DNA of 64,000 bases from Rhinopithecimicrobium faecis (lineage in GTDB: Bacteria > Bacteroidota > Bacteroidia > Sphingobacteriales > Sphingobacteriaceae). Made by a program: the position numbers and the translations under genes. The stretch spans positions 53,534 to 117,533 of the forward strand of contig JAGKSB010000011.1 in the NCBI GenBank assembly GCA_017942165.1. Reading direction: 5' to 3'. The notes below the pieces were generated by a model, which saw nothing but the letters and a program-made list of their open reading frames with translations, was not told where the DNA came from and did no database searches. Shown here piece by piece: positions 33,666 through 41,806 of the stretch; the stretch's first letter is position 1, and each line of letters begins with the position of its first letter.

Positions 33666-35288
33666 ATGCATAATTCGGATAACAAAAGTTATACCTCAGC
33701 CTTATATACGCTGACGATGGTATTCTTTTTTTGGGGCTTTCTTTCCGGGGCAAACGGTGTATTTATCCCCTTTTGTAAGACTCATTTCAATTTGAGTCAA
33801 TTTCAATCCCAGCTAATTGATTCGGCCTTTTACGGGGCCTATTTTATTGGATCGCTAGCGCTCTATTTATATTCCAATCGCGTAGGCTTTGATTTCTTAA
33901 ATAAGATCGGCTACAAAAAAGGAATTATTTATGGCTTAATACTTTCCGTCGTGGGTGCCTTACTAATGATTCCTGCAATCAATAGCTCGGAGTATGTATT
34001 TATTTTAATGGCGTTCTTTGTTATAGCCTTAGGCTTTTCTTTACAACAGACGGCAGCGAATCCCTTTGCTGTGGCTTTGGGGGATCCTTCTACGGGAGCC
34101 CACCGCTTAAGTCTTACTGGAGGAATTAATTCCTTGGGTACAACAGTAGGGCCTATCATTATTACTTTAATCCTTTTTGGTACTGTAGTGGCGGATGAAG
34201 ATGCTGTAAAAGATGCGCCTATATCATCTATTAATATCTTGTATTTAATCCTTGCTGGGGTATTTCTTCTGGTTGCGGGGATCTTCGCTATTAAGAAGAT
34301 GCCTGACGTTACTTCCACGGATGAGCCTGAGAAATCGGCTAAATTAACAAAAGCTCTTTTATTTATAACTGCAGGTATTCTAGCAATTATTGGCGTTGGT
34401 AGTTTACTCCCTGATTCGGTGGGAGACATGGGAACACTTGTGTTGCTAGTCTTAGCCTTAGTGGTCGTAATAGGGACGCTATTATATGCGAATGCTGCCG
34501 CACAGCGCAATGCGGATGGCTGGGGAGCATTAAAGTTTCCACAATTAACTTTAGGGATGCTCGCAATCTTCGTATATGTGGGTGTGGAAGTTACCATACA
34601 GTCTAACCTAGGTGCCCTTTTAGGAACGCCAGCCTTCAACTCTTATAATGAGGCTCAAATCTCCCATTTTATTTCCCTGTATTGGGGATCTTTGATGATT
34701 GGTCGTTGGATGGCTGCGGTCACTGTATTCAATGTATCTAAGACCATGCGCACGATCCTCTCAGTGGTCGTTCCATACTTGGCATTTGGCGTTATATTAT
34801 TCGTTAACTATATCTCAGGAAATGCTGTTTCAGATTTATTTATTTATGGAATCTGCGTAGCGCTATTAATACTTGCTAATTTCTGGGCGCAAGCAAGACC
34901 GGCAAAATTATTAATGGGCCTCGGATTTTTAGGTGTTATAGCCATGGTAATAGGTTTATTAACGACAGGAACTTTGGGAACTTTTGCCTTTATATCGGGG
35001 GGACTTGTATGTTCGATTATGTGGCCAAGTATTTTCTCATTAAGTATTACAGGTTTAGGAAAATACACTTCGCAGGGATCAGCTCTATTGATTATGATGA
35101 TTCTTGGGGGTGCAATTATTCCCGCATTGCAGGGTGGATTAGCGGATATTTTAGGTAATATCCACCTATCATATGTCGTTCCGACCATAGGATTTGCCTA
35201 TTTAGCATTCTTTGCATGGAAAGTTTCAGCAATTTTAAAAAGTCAGGGTTTTGACACGGATAAAATTGAATCTGAAGGTGGACATTAA
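33666..35288 (+). CDS. FHS-type sugar MFS transporter (probable amino-sugar/glucose permease)
   Basis: The 540-residue protein is an MFS permease of the fucose-galactose-glucose:H+ symporter type. Signs are [44 protein letters not shown] at the N-terminus, [18 protein letters not shown] (the FHS QQTAANP motif), and GALLG with the RWMAA block later. It is about 100 residues longer than L-fucose permease because of two extra hydrophobic segments near residues 230-280, so about 14 helices are expected. A BadF-type sugar kinase follows 255 bp later; in Bacteroidota such pairs serve N-acetylglucosamine or glucose uptake. A terminator (35352-35388) separates the two genes. Confidence 0.85.
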   Translation: MHNSDNKSYTSALYTLTMVFFFWGFLSGANGVFIPFCKTHFNLSQFQSQLIDSAFYGAYFIGSLALYLYSNRVGFDFLNKIGYKKGIIYGLILSVVGALLMIPAINSSEYVFILMAFFVIALGFSLQQTAANPFAVALGDPSTGAHRLSLTGGINSLGTTVGPIIITLILFGTVVADEDAVKDAPISSINILYLILAGVFLLVAGIFAIKKMPDVTSTDEPEKSAKLTKALLFITAGILAIIGVGSLLPDSVGDMGTLVLLVLALVVVIGTLLYANAAAQRNADGWGALKFPQLTLGMLAIFVYVGVEVTIQSNLGALLGTPAFNSYNEAQISHFISLYWGSLMIGRWMAAVTVFNVSKTMRTILSVVVPYLAFGVILFVNYISGNAVSDLFIYGICVALLILANFWAQARPAKLLMGLGFLGVIAMVIGLLTTGTLGTFAFISGGLVCSIMWPSIFSLSITGLGKYTSQGSALLIMMILGGAIIPALQGGLADILGNIHLSYVVPTIGFAYLAFFAWKVSAILKSQGFDTDKIESEGGH

Positions 35289-35351
35289 GGGATAAATGCA
35301 AGAAGCATAATTGTATTTTATACACTATCATAAGGAAAATGAAAAACCTTG

Positions 35352-35388
35352 AAAAATGCGCTTTATTTAACTATAAAGCGCATTTTTT
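35352..35388 (+). terminator. Terminator after the sugar transporter
   Basis: AAAAATGCGCTTTA and its complement form a 14-bp stem around an 8-base loop and end in T residues. It lies 64 bp after the transporter stop. Confidence 0.9.
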
Positions 35389-35442
35389 AGGAGTTAATAT
35401 TTTTTATTGTTTAATATCACAAATTTAATTAGTTTAAAAAGC

Positions 35443-35472
35443 TTGTTTTAGCAGATAAAAATTGTATTTTCG
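35443..35472 (+). promoter_or_regulatory. Probable promoter of the BadF-type sugar kinase gene
   Basis: TTG (35443-35445), 19 bp and TATTTTCG (35465-35472) fit the Bacteroidota promoter with one mismatch in the -7 box. The leader would be about 65 nt. With the terminator before it, this supports separate transcription of the kinase. Confidence 0.4.
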
Positions 35473-35543
35473 AGGAACGAATTGCTAAGAAGCCTATTCT
35501 AACAAATTAATAACGATATAAACACAATTTAAACTTCTCACTA

Positions 35544-36404
35544 ATGATAATCATTGCTGACGGTGGGTCAACAAAAACAAACTGGTGTTTGTTGGACGAC
35601 TCAAATAAAAAGATTTATTTCAATACGGAAGGATATAATCCATATTTCGTAAACAGCGAATACATTGTTAGCTCTTTAACCAAAGGTTTACCTCAGGATC
35701 TTCCTTACGAAAATGTTACTGAAGTAAATTACTATGGCGCGGGTGTTCACAATAAAGAAAAAGCACAAATCGTAATTGATGCATTAAAACAAGTATTTCC
35801 GAAAGCTCAAGTAGAAGTTGGTCATGACTTATTAGCTGCAGCACGCGCTTTATTAGGTACTGAATCTGGATTTGCTTCCATCTTAGGAACAGGAACGAAC
35901 TCATGTATCTATGATGGTAACGATGTGTCATTTAATATTGATTCTTGTGCATACATCTTAGGTGATGAAGGTTCTGGAAGTTACATTGGAAAAAAATTAT
36001 TGACGGATTACATCCGTAATTTAATGCCTGCTGATGTACGTGAAGTATTCTACGAAACTTACAAAATTACACCGGACGAAATTATGGATGCAGTATACAC
36101 TAAACCATTGGCAAACCGTTTCTGTGCTAGTTTCAGTAAATTTGTATACGACAACAATGTCAATATCGCTTACACGCGTAAGATTGTTGACGATGCATTC
36201 GAAGCATTCTTCAAGAACTTAGTTTCCAACTACCCGAACTACCAAGACTACACATTCAACTGTATTGGTTCTGTAGGATACAATTTCAGAAATGTGCTAG
36301 AGGAAAAAGCAACACAATATGGTATGAAAGTAGGAAAAATCTTACGCTCTCCAATTGATGATTTAGTACAATTCCATATTAATAGAGCTGCAACGAACAA
36401 CTAA
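35544..36404 (+). CDS. BadF/BadG-type ATPase domain sugar kinase (N-acetylglucosamine kinase-like)
   Basis: The 286-residue ASKHA-fold protein carries the phosphate-1 motif IIADGGSTKTNWCLLD and the phosphate-2 motif SILGTGTNSCIYDG. The LGDEGSGSYIGKKLL segment is diagnostic of the BadF/BadG/BcrA/BcrD group that includes N-acetylglucosamine kinase. The lone CIGSVGYNF block near the C-terminus is the adenosine motif. It probably phosphorylates an amino sugar or glucose imported by the transporter upstream. A paralogue of the same length lies at 40785-41642. No nagA/nagB gene is in the window, so the exact substrate is unproven. Confidence 0.85.
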   Translation: MIIIADGGSTKTNWCLLDDSNKKIYFNTEGYNPYFVNSEYIVSSLTKGLPQDLPYENVTEVNYYGAGVHNKEKAQIVIDALKQVFPKAQVEVGHDLLAAARALLGTESGFASILGTGTNSCIYDGNDVSFNIDSCAYILGDEGSGSYIGKKLLTDYIRNLMPADVREVFYETYKITPDEIMDAVYTKPLANRFCASFSKFVYDNNVNIAYTRKIVDDAFEAFFKNLVSNYPNYQDYTFNCIGSVGYNFRNVLEEKATQYGMKVGKILRSPIDDLVQFHINRAATNN

Positions 36405-36425
36405 TTGCACATTTTAATAGAAAAT

Positions 36426-36460
36426 AAAAAAGGCTGGAAATTTTTCCAGCCTTTTCTTTT
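36426..36460. terminator. Bidirectional terminator between sugar kinase and hydrolase
   Basis: AAAAGGCTGGAAA and its complement form a 13-bp stem with a 2-3-base loop, flanked by A and T runs. It separates the convergent genes at 36404 and 36484. Confidence 0.9.
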
Positions 36461-36483
36461 GTTGCCATAAATCTCTGGCCTGC

Positions 36484-37167
36484 TTACAATGCTATAGACT
36501 CCCCAATAGCTGGAAGTAATAAATTCAAGCCTGCAGCTTTAAATTTAGCCTGTGCCTGCTCTTTATCAATTGCGATCGGTGGGAATGTATCATAATGTAC
36601 ACCAATAATTTCTTTACACTGAATGAAATCCGCTGCTAGGATAGCGTCATCAACATCCATTGTGTAATGCCCTCCTATTGGTAAAATAGCATAGTCTAAC
36701 TGTAGATTCGCTAATAACTTCATTTCCATGGTAAGGGCTGTATCTCCAGCAACATATATTTTCTTATCTGCTACCGTAAAGACAAATCCTACAGGGTTTC
36801 CGCCATATGCCCCATCGGGGGTTGCATTACTGTGCAGCGCGTAAACCATCTTCACCTCACCGAAAGGTAAATACAATGTTCCACCAAGATTAAATTCGAT
36901 AATTTTTTCTGCTGGAACACCTTGTTTTCCCACCCATGCTGCAGTTTCCACAATCGCTGCTACTGTCGCATTTGCCTGTTTCTGAATGACGGCCATATCA
37001 GCCACATGGTCCATATGCCCATGCGTCAGAAAGATATACTCCGGTAAGATAGTTTCTATAGCGACCCCTTCAGCTTGCTTATTATAGCTGATAAAAGGAT
37101 CTATCAGGACTTGCGTACCTGAAAAATCAAACGCTAAGGTTGCGTGACCATAATAAGTTAACTTCAT
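36484..37167 (-). CDS. UPF0173-type metallo-beta-lactamase-fold hydrolase
   Basis: The 227-residue protein has the metallo-beta-lactamase fold. The metal motif is H49-G-H51-M-D53-H54 and later ligands are in GDTALT and GVHYDTFPPI. MKLTYYGHATLAFDFSGTQVLIDPFIS at the start is the UPF0173 signature (UlaG-like). The physiological substrate of this widespread family is not known. It starts 4 bp after the ybaB stop, so the two are co-translated on the minus strand. Confidence 0.9.
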   Translation of the reverse strand: MKLTYYGHATLAFDFSGTQVLIDPFISYNKQAEGVAIETILPEYIFLTHGHMDHVADMAVIQKQANATVAAIVETAAWVGKQGVPAEKIIEFNLGGTLYLPFGEVKMVYALHSNATPDGAYGGNPVGFVFTVADKKIYVAGDTALTMEMKLLANLQLDYAILPIGGHYTMDVDDAILAADFIQCKEIIGVHYDTFPPIAIDKEQAQAKFKAAGLNLLLPAIGESIAL

Positions 37168-37171
37168 AAGG

Positions 37172-37486
37172 CTATTTATTAAATAAGTTCCCTAGGCCAC
37201 CTAAGCCGCCTAACATCTCTTGAGAAGCAGCTTGCATTTCTGTCTGCGAAACATTTTCCGCTTGACGTAAAGCCTTGTTTAAAGCGACCATTAATAGCTC
37301 TTCTAGTTCTTCTTTATCAGCATTCGCAAGGAATACAGGGTCAATAATAATTTCTTTAATTTCCTTATTTGCAGTAGAAACAACTTGTATTAAACCACCT
37401 TCAACTTCTGCAGATACAGAGATATGATCTAATCTTTTTTTGATTTCTTCGGCTTTTGCCTGTGCTTGAAATAATTTGTCAAACAT
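37172..37486 (-). CDS. YbaB/EbfC family nucleoid-associated protein
   Basis: YbaB proteins are small dimeric DNA-binding proteins of the nucleoid. The open frame begins at 37600, but the real start is the ATG at 37486, giving 104 residues beginning MFDKLFQAQAKAEEIKKRL, the normal family opening and length. EVEGGLIQVVSTANKEIKEIIIDP is the conserved core; the C-terminus QEMLGGLGGLGNLF is the usual glycine/leucine tail. In many bacteria ybaB follows dnaX and precedes recR; here it is instead coupled to a UPF0173 hydrolase. The 99 bp to the divergent 37586 gene is a shared control region. Confidence 0.9.
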   Translation of the reverse strand: MFDKLFQAQAKAEEIKKRLDHISVSAEVEGGLIQVVSTANKEIKEIIIDPVFLANADKEELEELLMVALNKALRQAENVSQTEMQAASQEMLGGLGGLGNLFNK

Positions 37487-37585
37487 AATATTTAGTGCTA
37501 GTTTCAGTAAATGATGTTTGCAATTTACGAAAATCTGCTTAGAATAATATTCGTTTCTTTGCGAGAAGCTTAGTAAATTTGCCTT

Positions 37586-38206
37586 ATGCAAAGTCAACAC
37601 ATTTTATTAACAAATGTTCTAACCATTTTAGCCTTTCCAATGGATCAACTAAGTCCGGAAATGCGCGCTAAAATTGATCTTTTATCAACAGATTTAACAA
37701 CGTCAACGGCTATTTTAGCCTATATCCAACAGGTTGCTGAAATTACCGGAACGACAGCCGCTAGTAGCCTAGAAGATTTTAGTGATGAAATAAATATTAT
37801 CCTCCATAAATTAAAATTTATCGCTCCACAAGACCGACCGACCGTTTTAATCTATTCTTTAGCGGATAAAAATACCCTAAGTGCTGGAAGCTTTTTAGCT
37901 GATAGCATACAAATTGCTGGCGGTATTCCTGTCACAGAAGATGCCGAGAAAATAGCTAAAATCATCTTTATAGACCCCGCGAATAAAGCCTTTCAACTGG
38001 TTCCGGAGCTTATTCAGGATAATTTATTTGCCGGCTCTGAAGCCGTAGAAAAAAATCAGATCTATATTATTCAAGATCCTGAATTCGCGCAAATTCCAGG
38101 AGTAAATTACCTTAAAGAATTAGAAATATTGGCCGAAATCATTCAACCTAAATACTTTATTTTTGGCCATGAAGGTCAGCAGTGGTTGAAATTTGAATTG
38201 GTATAA
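37586..38206 (+). CDS. Signal-less BtuF/TroA-like protein of unknown function
   Basis: The 206-residue protein has no signal peptide or lipobox, so it should be cytoplasmic. Its second half resembles the C-terminal lobe of helical-backbone metal/cobalamin receptors: RPTVLIYSLADKNTLSAGSFLADSIQIAGGIPVTEDAEKIAKIIFIDP, then SEAVEKNQIYIIQDP, PGVNYLKELEILAEIIQPKYF. The first 75 residues show no recognised motif. Exported BtuF-type receptors need a signal, so this may be a moonlighting or enzymatic derivative of the fold, or a chelate/corrinoid chaperone; this is inference. A TAAATTTG box at 37574-37581 lies directly before the ATG, implying a nearly leaderless message. Confidence 0.55.
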   Translation: MQSQHILLTNVLTILAFPMDQLSPEMRAKIDLLSTDLTTSTAILAYIQQVAEITGTTAASSLEDFSDEINIILHKLKFIAPQDRPTVLIYSLADKNTLSAGSFLADSIQIAGGIPVTEDAEKIAKIIFIDPANKAFQLVPELIQDNLFAGSEAVEKNQIYIIQDPEFAQIPGVNYLKELEILAEIIQPKYFIFGHEGQQWLKFELV

Positions 38207-38260
38207 GGACAGGCTTTCAGAAATCCTCCCATTGGCGAATTTAGAAGGTATCCTACAACA

Positions 38261-38290
38261 AAAAAAGCAGCACTATGTGCTGCTTTTTTT
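38261..38290. terminator. Bidirectional terminator
   Basis: AAAAAAGCAGCAC and its complement form a 13-bp stem around TAT, between convergent genes ending at 38206 and 38310. Confidence 0.93.
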
Positions 38291-38309
38291 ATGATTTTAT
38301 GGCGTATGC

Positions 38310-39266
38310 TTAAAAGCGCTTGCGCATTACTTTATATAATTTTTCTACTGTAGCAGGCTTCTGAGCCCAATTATTCTTTAGGGCATAGTTTGTTTGCAAA
38401 AAAGCATCCGCTGAAGCGTAATCATCAAATCTATTTAAAATCTCTATAGCTTCAGAATAACCTAAAGAATAGCCATTAAACAAATCTTTTATAAACATTA
38501 ATTTATCATTTAAGCTAATTGCAGACTTGATATCCACAATCTTTTCTGGATTCGTAGGAAAGGGTGTTGTAGCAGAACTTTCTGCGGATGCATCGGCAGC
38601 CATTTTACGCTGTTGAGAAAGAATTTCGTTTAGACTCATTGGCCTAGCAGCGACATCGGCTTCTTTGACATCTTCAATAATGACAACCTTCTCCGCTTGA
38701 ATGACTTCTTCCACTACTGGCGCCAATTCTTCGGTGACAGGCTTCACTTCTTCAGTAACAGGCTTCACTTCTTCAGTAACAGGCTTCACCTCTTCAACCG
38801 TAAGAATAGCCGGTATTTCCTGTTCTACAACGGGTGGAGCTTCATTAATTTCAGCGATTATTGGTGTAGGGTCTGAAAGGGGAAATCGTGTGGATTCCTG
38901 CGTTAATTCCGAAGGAGGTGTAAAATAGGTGTCAAAGTGAACTTTTGACTTCTGCTCTTCAGCAAAATTTCTTGGGCTAAATTCCGCAGCTGGACTTGTA
39001 AGCGTAGGATTTGCGCTTACAGCGTCCTGGGGATTATCAAGCAAGTCTTCAATATTGTAGAGCGAGGTAGAAGTGTCGGTAGCTGTAGCGACAAATTGTT
39101 TATTAAATAAGGTAATATTAGCCTTAAGATAATGGCTTGTAGCTTCAAAGAGCGCTAATTCTGCCTCTTTATCTTCGAGCCCAGCAGTAGAGAATGTTTC
39201 ATATTGTGTGGATAAATCTTGTAATAGATCGCCGATTTTCACAAATAAATCTTGTTTGTTAGCCAT
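38310..39266 (-). CDS. Conserved hypothetical acidic protein with EEVKPVT repeats
   Basis: I do not recognise a named function. The 318-residue protein has a structured N-terminal part (about residues 1-60, helical). A long acidic, proline- and valine-rich middle (about 85-215) contains three tandem EEVKPVT units. A conserved-looking C-terminal domain (about 225-318) contains MSLNEILSQQRK and SAISLNDKLMFIKDLFNGYSLGYSEAIEILNRFDDY. The last segment recalls a domain seen in Bacteroidota hypothetical proteins. It has no signal peptide. The middle is likely disordered and might act as a flexible linker. It is divergent from tdk and closed by the terminator at 38261. Confidence 0.6.
   Translation of the reverse strand: MANKQDLFVKIGDLLQDLSTQYETFSTAGLEDKEAELALFEATSHYLKANITLFNKQFVATATDTSTSLYNIEDLLDNPQDAVSANPTLTSPAAEFSPRNFAEEQKSKVHFDTYFTPPSELTQESTRFPLSDPTPIIAEINEAPPVVEQEIPAILTVEEVKPVTEEVKPVTEEVKPVTEELAPVVEEVIQAEKVVIIEDVKEADVAARPMSLNEILSQQRKMAADASAESSATTPFPTNPEKIVDIKSAISLNDKLMFIKDLFNGYSLGYSEAIEILNRFDDYASADAFLQTNYALKNNWAQKPATVEKLYKVMRKRF
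38738..38800. repeat. Tandem 21-bp coding repeat
   Basis: Two perfect 21-bp copies (38738-38758, 38759-38779) and a degenerate third (38780-38800) encode EEVKPVT heptads in the acidic protein; a further partial copy precedes them. The perfect identity implies recent expansion by slippage. Confidence 0.8.
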
Positions 39267-39494
39267 ACAAATATTTTTTTTTAAGCGTTGAGGTTACCTG
39301 TTCGTAAAAGAATAATAGTAGACAATCCACAAAAGCCTGACTTTTAAAAGCTTGGCATTTTTTTCGTAAATTGTAAATCAAATTTAATATTTAATTTCGA
39401 TATTCGCATGCAGAAAGCTGCTATATTTTCCCCTACAAATAAGGTTGATTCAATTCCGTTTTCTATTCATACAGACTTCAAAATATAAAAATAA

Positions 39495-40070
39495 ATGTTG
39501 TTTTCAGAGCAAAATTTCGCCCAAAGAAATCCAAATTTCGGTGCTATCGAAGTAATTTGTGGATCTATGTTTTCTGGTAAGACGGAGGAGTTAATACGTC
39601 GTCTACGAAGAGCTCAGTTTGCAAAATTAAAAGTCGAAATTTTTAAGCCGGCCATCGATAAGCGCTATGATGACTCTTTGGTAGTCTCTCATGATCGAAG
39701 TAGTATTCCATCAACACCCGTGGACCACTCTTCGGCGATTCTTCTGCTTAGCAATGACACGAAAGTCGTAGGAATTGATGAGGCGCAATTTTTTGATGAA
39801 GATCTAGCCGATGTTTGTGTAAAATTAGCAAATAAAGGTATTCGTGTAATTGTGGCCGGTCTGGATATGGATTTTGAAGCGAAGCCTTTTGGCCCAATAC
39901 CACAGATTATGGCCATTGCTGAGCATGTGACAAAAGTGCATGCCGTCTGCGTACAATGTGGCGCACAGGCCAACTACTCCTACCGTATTAATGAAGATAA
40001 AAAACAAGTATTGCTGGGAGAAAAAGATAGCTACGAGCCTAGATGCCGTATTTGTTACTATAATTTATAA
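39495..40070 (+). CDS. tdk: Thymidine kinase (type II, TDK1-like)
   Basis: The 191-residue enzyme salvages thymidine to dTMP. It has the Walker A loop [15 protein letters not shown], a catalytic glutamate region in [12 protein letters not shown], the lasso loop around the thymine-binding ADYSYR-like segment ([11 protein letters not shown]), and a structural zinc site of four cysteines, CVQC and CRIC near the C-terminus. Length and motifs are normal. It stands alone between convergent neighbours and is followed by the terminator at 40183. Confidence 0.96.
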   Translation: MLFSEQNFAQRNPNFGAIEVICGSMFSGKTEELIRRLRRAQFAKLKVEIFKPAIDKRYDDSLVVSHDRSSIPSTPVDHSSAILLLSNDTKVVGIDEAQFFDEDLADVCVKLANKGIRVIVAGLDMDFEAKPFGPIPQIMAIAEHVTKVHAVCVQCGAQANYSYRINEDKKQVLLGEKDSYEPRCRICYYNL

Positions 40071-40182
40071 GATTTTTATTTTTTGGCACAGACTTTGATT
40101 ATATCTTTATATCAATATGATAATTACAACTGGAGACAGTTTAAAGATACTTTTCATAATTTAGGTTTATAATTGGTTAGTT

Positions 40183-40216
40183 AGAGCCTCCTGCCCCACA
40201 GGAGGCTCTTCTTTGT
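40183..40216. terminator. Terminator between tdk and glutathione peroxidase gene
   Basis: AGAGCCTCCTG and its complement CAGGAGGCTCT form an 11-bp stem with a CCCCA loop, followed by TCTTT. It lies between convergent genes. Confidence 0.88.
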
Positions 40217-40239
40217 TTATTATAATTCCTTATAGTACC

Positions 40240-40752
40240 TTACAATTTCAAGGTAATTGTGGGATCCAAGGGCGTTACTGCAGAACGGTATCTATGTATA
40301 AGCTTCCCTTGTTCATTAATTAAAAACTTTTCGAAGTTCCATTTAATATCCCCTTTAAAGTCCGGATTATCTTGCGCTATTAGAAAGTTAAATAACGGGT
40401 GAATATTCGCTCCCTTCACATCCACTTTCTCCGCTAAAAGAAATGTAACCCCGTAGTTAGCTTCGCAAAACTCAGCAATCTCAGCATTGTTTCCTGCTTC
40501 TTGATTTCCAAAATTATTTGCGGGAAAACCAATAATCACGAGTTTGTCACCGTACTTCTGGTGAAGCTCCTGCAGTTCTTTATACTGCTTTGTAAAGCCA
40601 CATTTTGAGGCTGTATTAACAATTAGGATTTTCTTCCCTTTAAAAGCCGACATGGCCTGCTCCTGACCCTCCATATTTTTAAAAGAAAAGTCATAAATGC
40701 TTGGTGCACCAAATAACATGGTAACCCAAGAAATGATTGTCATTAATAGCAT
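40240..40752 (-). CDS. Glutathione peroxidase family thiol peroxidase
   Basis: The 170-residue protein reduces hydroperoxides. The catalytic triad of the GPx fold is present: C51 in NTASKCGFTKQY, Q84 in FPANNFGNQE and W138 in IKWNFEKFL. The selenocysteine position is a normal Cys. Bacterial members usually use thioredoxin and not glutathione. The N-terminal 15 residues (MLLMTIISWVTMLFG) are hydrophobic; translation may start at this ATG with a signal or anchor, or at a later Met (residue 12) for a cytosolic form. It lies 32 bp downstream of a BadF-type kinase on the same strand and could be co-transcribed. Confidence 0.9.
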   Translation of the reverse strand: MLLMTIISWVTMLFGAPSIYDFSFKNMEGQEQAMSAFKGKKILIVNTASKCGFTKQYKELQELHQKYGDKLVIIGFPANNFGNQEAGNNAEIAEFCEANYGVTFLLAEKVDVKGANIHPLFNFLIAQDNPDFKGDIKWNFEKFLINEQGKLIHRYRSAVTPLDPTITLKL

Positions 40753-40784
40753 AGTATTCCGTGTTAATAAAAAAAGTTTTACTT

Positions 40785-41642
40785 CTAAACAATTTGTTTT
40801 TCCCGCTCAAGGACAAAATCAAATAAGCTGTCGATGGGGGATTTCAAGATCTTCCCCACACGCACGCCATTGACATTACAGATATCCCGCAGCTGCAAAT
40901 CAAAAATATAAGCGATAGAACCGACAAAATGGCATTCGTATTCCCAGAAATCAGGGTAACTCATAATATTGGTCTTCACAAATTCATCAAATCCCTCCCG
41001 AATAATCTCATCAATATAAGGATGCCTGATATGCTGCGACATAAAAGGTACAAAGGAAGCCAAGTAAGCATTGGGACGCTCCCGCTCATAAACATTCTTA
41101 ATAACGATCTCCTTGGTCAACCGGTAAGTCTCTTGAAAAGCGTCGGATAAGTCTTTAGGCATGCGCCCATACAGGAACTGCGTGATTAACTTCTTTCCAT
41201 ACCAAGTCCCCGACCCCTCGTCACCTAAGACATAGCCGTTGCCCTGTCTTGAAGGCAGCATATATTCACCATTAAAAAAACTGATGTCTGAACCCGTCCC
41301 TAAAGTAGATATAAAGCCTTTATTATTTTGACAGGTAGCATACGCTGACCCTAATAAATCATCTTCAACGGAAATAAAAGCATTCTCAAACAAAGGGGTC
41401 AATGCATTGGATACAATTTCTCGTCTATCAGGAGTTATACAGCCTGCACCGAAAAAATATAATTCCGTGATTTCATTGGAATAAGGTAGGATCTCAGGAA
41501 CTTCTTTAATAACGCGAACTATCTCCTTTGCATTTACAAAAAAAGGATTCAGACCTTTTGTACTAAAGGAAATTGGCGAGCTATCCGGTAAGTCTAACTT
41601 CCAATCAGATTTAGAAGATCCACTGTCTACAACTAAGATCAT
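40785..41642 (-). CDS. Second BadF/BadG-type ATPase domain sugar kinase
   Basis: This is a 285-residue paralogue of the kinase at 35544. The open frame reaches back to 41675, but the ATG at 41642 (MILVVDSGSSKSDWKLD) matches the family start and gives almost the same length as the paralogue. Motifs are VDSGSSKSDW (phosphate-1), STLGTGSDISFFNG (phosphate-2) and VLGDEGSGTWYGKKLI. Unlike the other copy, it has no transporter beside it, and the glutathione peroxidase gene follows at 32 bp. Likely a GlcNAc-, muropeptide- or glucose-type kinase; substrate unproven. Confidence 0.82.
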   Translation of the reverse strand: MILVVDSGSSKSDWKLDLPDSSPISFSTKGLNPFFVNAKEIVRVIKEVPEILPYSNEITELYFFGAGCITPDRREIVSNALTPLFENAFISVEDDLLGSAYATCQNNKGFISTLGTGSDISFFNGEYMLPSRQGNGYVLGDEGSGTWYGKKLITQFLYGRMPKDLSDAFQETYRLTKEIVIKNVYERERPNAYLASFVPFMSQHIRHPYIDEIIREGFDEFVKTNIMSYPDFWEYECHFVGSIAYIFDLQLRDICNVNGVRVGKILKSPIDSLFDFVLEREKQIV

Positions 41643-41756
41643 ATCAGCTAAGATTATTTCATTTGGTAAAATCAAATATACAAATTACGACAGAATATAA
41701 AGCTACCTCCAGAGTAAGAATATGGTAAGTTTTATCGATTAAAAAACTTCTTTTTA

Positions 41757-41788
41757 TTTGGTCTAGCCAATAGAGACTCCTATTTTTG
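41757..41788 (+). promoter_or_regulatory. Bacteroidota-type promoter for the M61 peptidase gene
   Basis: TTTG (41757-41760), 20 bp and TATTTTTG (41781-41788) match the TTTG-N19/20-TAnnTTTG consensus exactly, giving a leader of about 12 nt before the ATG at 41807. Confidence 0.7.
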
Positions 41789-41806
41789 TTTTATACTCTA
41801 TAAAAT

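Noticed and set aside
33929..34639. A 236-codon open frame on the minus strand inside the sugar transporter
   Set aside because: It is a shadow of the transporter's codon bias: the translation is rich in Lys, Thr, Ala and Pro, has no plausible fold or motif, and the plus-strand gene is unmistakable.
37487..37600. Longer 5' extension of ybaB from an ATG at 37600
   Set aside because: The extra 38 residues are not seen in YbaB proteins, and they would overlap the divergent gene's start at 37586.
38725..38800. Possible CRISPR-like repeat
   Set aside because: The units are directly adjacent 21-bp coding heptads with no spacers, inside an open reading frame.
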